From: Salmonirosea aquatica
GTDB lineage: Bacteria; Bacteroidota; Bacteroidia; Cytophagales; Spirosomataceae
Direction of reading: 5' to 3'
NCBI RefSeq assembly: GCF_009296315.1
Contig: NZ_WHLY01000002.1
Location: 620,001 to 684,000 of the forward strand
DNA: 64,000 bases
Below are positions 57,454-64,000 of this stretch, piece by piece. The first letter of the stretch is position 1; the number at the start of each line of letters is the position of its first letter. The notes below the pieces were generated by a model that did not search any database, was not told the DNA's origin, and saw nothing but the letters and a program-made list of their open reading frames with translations. The position numbers and the translations under genes are program-made.

Positions 57454-60042
57454 TCACTCCACTTCCGAATCCTTCGCTTTCTTTTTCAATGCCGTCGGTA
57501 AGGGCATACCTAGTAAATCATGATTTGGGCTAAAACCATGGCCGTCTACGTCCACAAATACCGGGTTTGATACCGCGATAGGCAGGGCGGTTTTCATTTT
57601 CCCGCCCGTAACCAGCCCCACATTTTCTCCCAGTCCGTACGCCATCACGATGATATGGGCATCGGTTTTGAGGTCAAGAGGTAGGGTACCTTCAAAAACG
57701 GTGGGCGTATTTCGGAACATCGCCGGATTGTTTTTTTGATTAAAAATCAGCGAACTATCGGCTTTCCCGTTGACCAGAATCTGCACCGTGTTGACGGGTG
57801 CCCAGTTGGCGGTCAATACTTTCACCTGAACCTTGATTTTTCCATCAGCCGCTTTTATTTCTTCACCGGGTAGCGCCCCATTGACGCGCACCTCCATGAA
57901 AGGTCCGTCGCTGATGACCACGTGGCCAGCCTTGACCTGCCGCGCTACCTCTTCCGGATCGATTTCTTCCGGCTTATCGTGGGGCACATGTACATAATTG
58001 AACATGGACCCACTGGCATGGCCTACCGTATGATTGTCCGAATTGGCGGTACCGAAAATCCGGTAACCACGATTCAGCATCTGCAGCCAGTGGAAGGAGC
58101 GGGTATCCGTGTCGCCGCCATTGACGGCCCCCGGTAGGTCGGCCATGGTTTCCCGGATTTCCATTACATCCGTCATGCTTTCGGTGCCAAAACCCTGGTC
58201 TATTTCTCCATCCTGATTTTTATCAAAGTACAGCCAGCCGATGTTCGGGTGATTTTGCTGCATGAGCTTAAAGCGGTCCTGATCGTAGTGGTACAAACGG
58301 CTCATTTGCACCCGTGGGTCTGCGTCCGTTTTGGGTGCCCCGTAGCCGCGGCCCGGTTTCGGTCGTAGCGGAAAAGCAATCTGATGGTTGATGTCGCCAG
58401 GGCCGGGGCGTCCGCTCAATTCAATGCCCGCGGCCGAAGCGATGTAGGGTTGCAAACCTGCCGCCCGGATCACTTCCGTATAGGAACTGATGCGGTTGTG
58501 TTCGGTAGCCGGGGCGAACTCGATGCCCGAAGCGGCCAGGTTGATCACCCGGTCCTCGCGGCCTACGTTGGAATCACCACTCCCGGTCGAATGGTTGTGC
58601 AGATCGGCTAAGATCCAGTTAGGCGTAGTGAACAAGCGTTTAATCTGAATCGTCAGGGGCTTGGCTTCTCCCCTACTCAGCGTAACCTCGCGCACCTCGG
58701 CCTGGTATTCCGGTCCGTGCGACACAATGACCCGGTAGGTACCGGGCGGCAGAGGAACTTCAAAATGGGGAGTATGGCTGTAATACAAATTAAACGCCCC
58801 TTCGGTGCGGGTTTCGGGGCCCAGCATCGGGTTCTTGGTACCTTGGGCACCCCGGAATTCCACTTTGACGGGCAGCATTTTTCCGTCGGCACTTTCTACC
58901 CGCATCAGAACTTTCGTGGGCGGCTGCATCACCAGCGCAAAGGCTTTGTCTGATGGTATCGTTATCTCCCGGCGCAGGGTATCATGACCGGGCTTGGAGG
59001 CTTCTACCTGGTGGCTTCCCACCGGAAGATATAGCCTACCCTGCCCCGTAGCATCCGTAATAGCAGATGATAGTACTGCGTTCTGCGCATCGCGTACTGT
59101 CACGAAAGCTCCGTCTACGGCTTGGCCTGTAGTAGTTTTCAGGTTAATGGCAAGCGAGGGATTCTTTTCACCGCTCAACGTCATGTATTGTTTTTGCAAA
59201 TCCGCCACATCAGTTCCGGTGAGCAGCACGCGCGAAATGGTTAGCTTTTGCCCCGGATTCAATTGAACAGAATCCTCCGCGTACAGAATTTCGTAGCCCA
59301 ATTTGATAAGATTTTTGCGCCCTACCCTGCCCTCTGTGTAGAGTTCCCGATCCGTGGTAGCAACCCCGTAGGCCGCATGGTACCAGTCGTTTTGCAGATA
59401 GGCCAGTCGGCTTTCTCCCTGCGGGGCCGCGTCGTCCACCCGATTATCACAGCGCAACTGATCGTACAGGCGGACGGCCACGGTCTTGCCGGTTTTGTTT
59501 TCGTATGTAGTCATCACGCGTAGAAACCCTTCACCGTCGTTCAACGTGTAGGTGGTGGCAGATCCGTAGGGTTCGGCAGCGGTGGGATACCTAATGGCCT
59601 GCAACTGCACAGAGGTACCCTTGTCCCGGAGGACGATGATCGTATCGGCAGAAGGAATATCCACCCGCGCGCCCTGCGGATAGTACACTACCAGTTGGTC
59701 GTTGTTGACGCGGCGGCTGGTGTAGTCGATCACAGCACCCTGGATGGAGGACACCATCTGATTGGCCTCCCGGTCGGAATACGCCGCGCCGATTACGGCC
59801 ACCACCCAATCGTTGCGCATGAGCCAGTCGCCTGCCATGCCATCTACTTCTTTCCCACCCGGCAGCAAAGACAAGTTTTTTTCGGTCAGGCGGACAATCT
59901 CGCTGCCCTGAGCAGCTCCGACCAAGCTGGAAAACAAGACAACATAGTACCCGAATTTTCTTAGGCACCCTGTTAGCAGCCCGCTTCCAAAGCGTTTTTC
60001 AATGATTCTTATTAATGGTAGTGCTTCTTTCCTGTCAAACAT
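57454..60042 (-). CDS. CehA/McbA-type PHP-domain metallohydrolase
   Basis: An 862-residue exported protein. A long N-terminus with a hydrophobic stretch (YYVVLFSSLVGAAQG) suggests export after an extended region. Beta-rich domains take up about 60-475 (including a carboxypeptidase-regulatory-like part TTTGQAVDGAFVTVRDAQ). The PHP domain follows, with LADLHNHSTGSGDSN at about 476, FAPATEHNRISSY and the late TANSDNHTVGHASG, giving the metal-binding His and Asp residues. Members cleave carbamate or phosphate esters; the natural substrate is open. The GDPD gene lies upstream with a gap of only 5 bases, so the two are coupled and may both process phosphorylated compounds. Confidence 0.88.
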   Translation of the reverse strand: MFDRKEALPLIRIIEKRFGSGLLTGCLRKFGYYVVLFSSLVGAAQGSEIVRLTEKNLSLLPGGKEVDGMAGDWLMRNDWVVAVIGAAYSDREANQMVSSIQGAVIDYTSRRVNNDQLVVYYPQGARVDIPSADTIIVLRDKGTSVQLQAIRYPTAAEPYGSATTYTLNDGEGFLRVMTTYENKTGKTVAVRLYDQLRCDNRVDDAAPQGESRLAYLQNDWYHAAYGVATTDRELYTEGRVGRKNLIKLGYEILYAEDSVQLNPGQKLTISRVLLTGTDVADLQKQYMTLSGEKNPSLAINLKTTTGQAVDGAFVTVRDAQNAVLSSAITDATGQGRLYLPVGSHQVEASKPGHDTLRREITIPSDKAFALVMQPPTKVLMRVESADGKMLPVKVEFRGAQGTKNPMLGPETRTEGAFNLYYSHTPHFEVPLPPGTYRVIVSHGPEYQAEVREVTLSRGEAKPLTIQIKRLFTTPNWILADLHNHSTGSGDSNVGREDRVINLAASGIEFAPATEHNRISSYTEVIRAAGLQPYIASAAGIELSGRPGPGDINHQIAFPLRPKPGRGYGAPKTDADPRVQMSRLYHYDQDRFKLMQQNHPNIGWLYFDKNQDGEIDQGFGTESMTDVMEIRETMADLPGAVNGGDTDTRSFHWLQMLNRGYRIFGTANSDNHTVGHASGSMFNYVHVPHDKPEEIDPEEVARQVKAGHVVISDGPFMEVRVNGALPGEEIKAADGKIKVQVKVLTANWAPVNTVQILVNGKADSSLIFNQKNNPAMFRNTPTVFEGTLPLDLKTDAHIIVMAYGLGENVGLVTGGKMKTALPIAVSNPVFVDVDGHGFSPNHDLLGMPLPTALKKKAKDSEVE

Positions 60043-60047
60043 TTTCT

Positions 60048-61025
60048 CTAGGGTCGTATTTTAAAAAACTGATCCTTCGAACTTTTCTTTTTGGGGATCG
60101 TCCTCAGCGCTTCGCCCGCCTCGATGGCCAGATCGGCCTCAATGATATCAGCTCCCGAAGCGATGATGGCCAGGTACCCCTTGTCCAGTTCGTTTTTGGC
60201 TATTCCCTTTTCCGCATAGGCTTTGTCGATCGTGCGGGAACTGCCCACGATGGCCAGCGTACCCTTCTTGTGCAGATGCTGGAAAATCGTGGCATCCTTC
60301 GGCTGCGTGTGCGTAACAAAGGCCACGACGTTCTGCCAGGATACCCCCATCTGCTCAAACCGGTCGGCGGCCTCCCGGTCCGGGATGAACACTTCCATCG
60401 CCACCTCAGGATTCAGAGCATACGCAAGTTGGGCGTCCTCAAAGGTATAGGCCATTACTAAAGCATTCGCTTCGGCCCGGTGTTTCGTGATTTCCTGTAC
60501 CCGTGCTGGCATGGGTACGTCTTTCTGATCCACGATGAGTACCGTTTTCCCCTTCGCCCATTCCAGCGCCTCGCCCAGGGTAGGTATCGGATAGTCTGTC
60601 ACTCGTCCATCCGGATCTTTCAACCGGAGTTTCCGCAATTCTTCCAGGGTAAAGCCCGATACTTTGCCGTGACCGGTGGTGGTGCGGTCAAGGGTAGGAT
60701 CGTGCATGAGCACGATGGCGCTGTCTTTGGAGTAGCGCGGATCGATTTCCAGCATAGCCCAGGTACTTCGCAGGGTATTTTCGAAGGTAGCCAGGCAATT
60801 TTCGGGGTAACCCGGACGTGGTCCCCCCCGATGCGCGCTCACGAAAGGAATCCGGTCGGGCCGCGATCGGTCGGGGCCATACCGCAGAAAAGTCCGCAAC
60901 TGACGGGGATTTTTCAGGCTGATTACGTGCAGTCTGGGAGGTTGAGAAAAACCCATAAAGCCGGAGATAACGGCCAGTGCCAACACGAGCAAAAATCGGT
61001 ATCCCCGGCGAATTAGTTTGCGCAT
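60048..61025 (-). CDS. Glycerophosphodiester phosphodiesterase
   Basis: An exported GDPD enzyme of 325 residues that hydrolyses glycerophosphodiesters to glycerol 3-phosphate and an alcohol. An N-terminal hydrophobic segment (FLLVLALAVISGFMGFSQ) acts as signal or anchor. The TIM-barrel motifs are clear: VSAHRGGPRPGYPENC with the catalytic His, MLEIDPRYSKDSAIVLMHD with the Glu/Asp metal ligands and second His, and TLDRTTTG. Its start codon overlaps the SusD stop by one base (TGATG), showing translational coupling in a SusC-SusD-GDPD-CehA operon. Import and cleavage of a phosphodiester nutrient is the natural reading, by inference. Confidence 0.93.
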   Translation of the reverse strand: MRKLIRRGYRFLLVLALAVISGFMGFSQPPRLHVISLKNPRQLRTFLRYGPDRSRPDRIPFVSAHRGGPRPGYPENCLATFENTLRSTWAMLEIDPRYSKDSAIVLMHDPTLDRTTTGHGKVSGFTLEELRKLRLKDPDGRVTDYPIPTLGEALEWAKGKTVLIVDQKDVPMPARVQEITKHRAEANALVMAYTFEDAQLAYALNPEVAMEVFIPDREAADRFEQMGVSWQNVVAFVTHTQPKDATIFQHLHKKGTLAIVGSSRTIDKAYAEKGIAKNELDKGYLAIIASGADIIEADLAIEAGEALRTIPKKKSSKDQFFKIRP

Positions 61026-62536
61026 CAGTAATTCGGATTTTGTACCAGTTTCGTGTTGTTCAACTCGGGCAACGGAATAGGCAGCACTTCGTTCTTACCC
61101 GCTACAAAACCATCTGACGCCAGCATAGTCGCGGCCCGGCCCGTACGGACCAGATCGTACCAGCGGTGGCCTTCGGTAGCCAGTTCCAGTCGGCGCTCGT
61201 TGTAGATATTTGCCAGCGTAGCTTCAACGGGATTCAGGCCCACGCGGGCACGCACGGCATTCAATAAGGTAGCTGCCCGCGTAAGGCTACCGCCCCCCTG
61301 TACCAATGCTTCGGCTTCCATAAGGTAAGTATCGGCCAGGCGCATTTCGATGTAATTCTGCGGATAGTTGAGCGCCGAAGGACCGGCTCCTTTGCTTTCA
61401 AACACCTTCAACGGCGCGTATTTCTGGATAAAATACCCCGTATCCTCGTAGCCCGGAATGTAGGTGGCTTTCTTAGCTTTCACTAGACTGTCCACATCCG
61501 CCACAGTAGCTTTAAAACGAGGGTCATAATGCAGGGCATGGTACAACCCCGGCGTGATGGGGCAGCCGCCCCAGCCCGAGTAGTATTCCGGACCGTTGTA
61601 GCTGCGGGGGCCGAACATCTTGCTGGCAATCAACCCTTCCACTTTGGAAGCATCGCCCCAGCCCGAAGCAGCGATGGATGTATGAGGAATCTCGATGATC
61701 GCTTCGCTGCTGAATGGGTTATCCGGTTGGAAAATGGTATTAAAATCTTCCAGTAGCTGATACCCATATTTGTTGGTAGTGCCCGGCGTACCATTAACCT
61801 GGGCCAACAACTCAGCGGCTTTCGTCCACTTCTTTTCAAACAAATACACCTTGCCCAGCAGCGCCCGCGCCATGCCCGCTGTTACGCGCCCCCCTTCCGT
61901 TTCGACAGGTACCTTGTCCGGCAGGTTGGTTTCGGCTACCGCTTCGGTCAGGTCTTTTTCGATCTGGGCATACACGGTTTCCGGCGTGGCCTGCGTCACG
62001 TTGTAAATCTCGCTCGTTTCAATGGGCGCGGTAAATAGAGGTACCTTGCCGAACAGGCGCACCAACTCAAAATAGTAATAGCCGCGCAGGAATTTGGCTT
62101 CGGCCACGTACCGTTTTTTGACCGCCGCACTCAGGTTGGGTACCTCGCCTTCCAGCTTGGTCAAAATAGTATTAACCCGGGAAATGCCCGTGAAGTTTTT
62201 CTGCCAGAAATCAAGCTGCGGACCATTGGCCGGATCGAGCGTGAAGGCATTCATCGTATTTAGGAAGGGTACATCGGATGAGCTACCCCCACCGCCATAA
62301 CAATCGTCGGAGGCGGCATTCAGGCAGGCAAAGTTGCCGTACTGAACCGTACCTTCCCAGCTCATCGGATCGTAGGCCGCCACCAGACCGTTGAACACTT
62401 CTTCGGGATTCTTGTAGTAATTGGTTTCTACCTTCGTGGCTTTGGCATCCACTTCCAGGAAGTTTTCCTGGCAGGAAGTCAACAGGGGTAAGCTGGTCGC
62501 TAAAAGTGCCGTATATAAGATTTGTTGCTTCTTCAT
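61025..62536 (-). CDS. SusD/RagB family outer-membrane lipoprotein
   Basis: Substrate-binding lipoprotein of 503 residues. The signal peptide ends in LLTSC (C22), followed by QENFLEVDAK, a common mature start. The TPR-rich core is visible in the AEAKFLRGYYYFELVRLFGKVP motif (in part: FLRGYYYFELVRLFG), and the C-terminal signature NIYNERRLELATEGHRWYDLVR (in part: ERRLELATEGHRW) is typical of classical SusD. It pairs with the SusC whose end is 18 bp upstream. The TGA stop overlaps the GDPD start by one base. The ligand is unknown; the downstream phosphodiesterase genes suggest a phosphorylated compound. Confidence 0.95.
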   Translation of the reverse strand: MKKQQILYTALLATSLPLLTSCQENFLEVDAKATKVETNYYKNPEEVFNGLVAAYDPMSWEGTVQYGNFACLNAASDDCYGGGGSSSDVPFLNTMNAFTLDPANGPQLDFWQKNFTGISRVNTILTKLEGEVPNLSAAVKKRYVAEAKFLRGYYYFELVRLFGKVPLFTAPIETSEIYNVTQATPETVYAQIEKDLTEAVAETNLPDKVPVETEGGRVTAGMARALLGKVYLFEKKWTKAAELLAQVNGTPGTTNKYGYQLLEDFNTIFQPDNPFSSEAIIEIPHTSIAASGWGDASKVEGLIASKMFGPRSYNGPEYYSGWGGCPITPGLYHALHYDPRFKATVADVDSLVKAKKATYIPGYEDTGYFIQKYAPLKVFESKGAGPSALNYPQNYIEMRLADTYLMEAEALVQGGGSLTRAATLLNAVRARVGLNPVEATLANIYNERRLELATEGHRWYDLVRTGRAATMLASDGFVAGKNEVLPIPLPELNNTKLVQNPNY

Positions 62537-62554
62537 TTTGGAGTTGATTTAAGG

Positions 62555-64000
62555 TTAAAAACCAAGATTGAGGCCCAGCAAGAACGAGCGCGACTGCGGA
62601 TAAATAGCCCGGTCGATACCGTAGCTACTACCCCCGATTTCAGGATCGTAGCCTGTGTATTTCGTGAACGTAATCAGATTATTGCTACTCACGTAGATGC
62701 GGGCTTTCTGCAGTCCGACCTTACCCGCGATCGCCTTAGGCAGTGTATAGCCTACCTGCAACGACTTGATCCTGAAATAGTCGCCGCGCTCCAGATGAAA
62801 GTCCGACGGATTGGCGAAGTTCTTGTTGGCATCCTTGGTGGTCAGGCGGGGGTAGGTATCCGACGTACCGGGCTCCGTCCAGCGATCGAGCACGCTGGTC
62901 TGCCAGTTGGCCGTGGGAATGTCCAGACGGCGCAGGCCCTGGAAAATATCGTTGCCGGCCACGCCCTGTCCGAACACCAGCAGGTCGAAATTTTTCCAAG
63001 AAGCATTGGCTGTAAACCCGAACGACCAGTTGGGAATGGGATCACCGATGAAGGTACGGTCGTCCGAGGTAATCTGCCCATCGTTATTAATGTCCGCCCA
63101 GCGGAAGTCGCCGGGCTGGGCCGCTGGCTGAATGGGCTTCCCGTCAGGCCCCGTGTAGGCTTCGATTTCCTGTTGATTCTGGAAAATGCCCTGCGTCTGG
63201 AATCCGTAAAAAGAGCCGATGGCGTGTCCCACTGCCGTCCGGGTAAGTTCGTAGGTACTGTTCTGCAAAGTGGCTCCACCCTGCAAAAAATCCTTGCCTT
63301 CACCCAGGTACTTCACTTCGTTTTTCAGGTACGAAATATTACCCCTCAGATTGAGCTTTACGCCCCCTACCTGCTTGCGGTAGCCGAGTTCCAGTTCGAC
63401 GCCCCGGTTGCTCATGTCGGCTACGTTGCCGTAGGACGAGCCCGTTGCGCCCACATAGGCGGGGAACGTGACGGTTTGCAGGATGCCCGTCGTCAGTTTG
63501 TTATACCAGTCGAAGGTCAGGTTCCAATCCTGGAAAAGCACCATATCCACGCCGAAGTTGAGCTGGCTGGTCTGTTCCCACCGCAGGTCGGGATTGGCCG
63601 GTGCGTCAGGGCTGTAGCCAATCAGGTAGTTGTCGTTGCCGAAGGTGAAGTTCCGGCCACCACCCACTGTGGACAGGTACCGGAAATTACCCAGCACGTC
63701 GTTGCCGGTAACCCCGTAGGAAGCCCGGAATTTCAGGAAATTGATCGTGTTCTTGATCGTCCAGAAATCTTCCTGCGAAGCGACCCAACCTACCGAGGCG
63801 GAGGGGAAGTACCCAAAACGGTTGTTGAACCCGAAGCGCGAAGAACCATCACGGCGCAACACGCCCGTGAACAGGTACTTTTCATTGTAGCTGTAAGTCA
63901 CCCGGCTGAACAGCGAACTTACCTTATGATTAATTCCCTCGTAGCCGGTGGCGTTGATGTCATTGGCTGAGGTACTGTAATTCATCGAAGCCTCCTTGAA
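62555..64000 (-). CDS. SusC/RagA family TonB-linked transporter (5' part outside window)
   Basis: The C-terminal about 480 residues of a SusC-type beta-barrel; the frame stays open to the window edge, so the plug, signal peptide and start lie beyond 64000. The segment shows barrel strands (YNEKYLFTGVLRRDGSSRFG, then FRASYGVTGNDVLGNF and NLTFDWYNKLTTGIL) and the closing strand SFLLGLNLGF with the terminal phenylalanine needed for assembly. It heads the operon SusC-SusD-GDPD-CehA. A long open frame on the opposite strand here is a by-product of base composition. Confidence 0.93.
   Translation of the reverse strand, partial: FKEASMNYSTSANDINATGYEGINHKVSSLFSRVTYSYNEKYLFTGVLRRDGSSRFGFNNRFGYFPSASVGWVASQEDFWTIKNTINFLKFRASYGVTGNDVLGNFRYLSTVGGGRNFTFGNDNYLIGYSPDAPANPDLRWEQTSQLNFGVDMVLFQDWNLTFDWYNKLTTGILQTVTFPAYVGATGSSYGNVADMSNRGVELELGYRKQVGGVKLNLRGNISYLKNEVKYLGEGKDFLQGGATLQNSTYELTRTAVGHAIGSFYGFQTQGIFQNQQEIEAYTGPDGKPIQPAAQPGDFRWADINNDGQITSDDRTFIGDPIPNWSFGFTANASWKNFDLLVFGQGVAGNDIFQGLRRLDIPTANWQTSVLDRWTEPGTSDTYPRLTTKDANKNFANPSDFHLERGDYFRIKSLQVGYTLPKAIAGKVGLQKARIYVSSNNLITFTKYTGYDPEIGGSSYGIDRAIYPQSRSFLLGLNLGF

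Noticed and set aside
62522-63970. 482-codon open frame on the plus strand opposite SusC
   Set aside because: It is antisense to a clear SusC barrel and its product resembles no protein; GC-rich Bacteroidota genes often leave such frames open.

Overview
The window looks like a chromosomal segment of a member of the Bacteroidota, most likely order Cytophagales and near the Spirosomataceae/Cytophagaceae; the family-level placement is an inference from gene content. Supporting signs are two SusC/SusD outer-membrane uptake pairs, a gliding-motility type C-terminal (type B type IX secretion) domain protein, a GSCFA protein, a NifU/Mrp pair, an Ald-TsaE pair, many lipoproteins and Tat-exported sugar enzymes, and a lysine-rich histone H1-like protein. 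Base composition is near half GC apart from one AT-rich island. No rRNA, tRNA, CRISPR array, prophage or transposase was seen.

Layout. 1-7.8 kb holds housekeeping genes: the 3' part of sppA, nupC (broken near its end), a DUF4870 membrane protein, ppk1 and gyrB. 7.8-16 kb is a three-gene uptake operon on the minus strand: SusC, a SusD-like lipoprotein and a very long VCBS/ASPIC lipoprotein that is frameshifted in this sequence. 16-30.7 kb mixes a multi-membrane protein, Ald, TsaE, a Gfo/Idh oxidoreductase, phosphohexomutase with a GH63-type glucosidase, an unusually long D-Ala-D-Ala ligase-like ATP-grasp protein, NifU, Mrp and a GSCFA protein. 30.8-39.5 kb has a GH16 lipoprotein, small conserved genes, an RNA methyltransferase, the gliding-type surface protein, and a plus-strand sugar cluster (one Gfo/Idh enzyme and two TIM-barrel isomerases). 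39.6-45.7 kb is mutS and a Tricorn-type protease.

45.7-52.2 kb is the most dynamic part. Both flanking genes, Tricorn and GH15 glucoamylase, have degraded duplicate fragments lying head to tail at 47.6-48.3 kb. This marks an old tandem duplication. One copy carries an AT-rich NucS-like nuclease gene and the other carries an Xre/RES toxin-antitoxin pair in the equivalent slot; each is next to a member of the same mosaic membrane-protein family. 52.4-54.6 kb is a small DsrE/DUF1059/membrane-protein group divergent from a LuxR-type regulator. 54.6-57.3 kb holds a Tat-exported serine hydrolase and a GH43 enzyme. 57.4-64 kb is a second uptake operon: SusC (cut by the window end), SusD, a glycerophosphodiester phosphodiesterase and a PHP-type CehA hydrolase, with overlapping or very close genes.

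Two sequence-wide patterns stand out. The palindrome GGTACC occurs about 115 times by my manual count, against roughly 17 expected from base composition. Three genes (nupC, the VCBS lipoprotein and the multi-membrane protein) are each broken by the loss of one G in a short G run, and adding that G back restores a sensible family-like C-terminus in every case.
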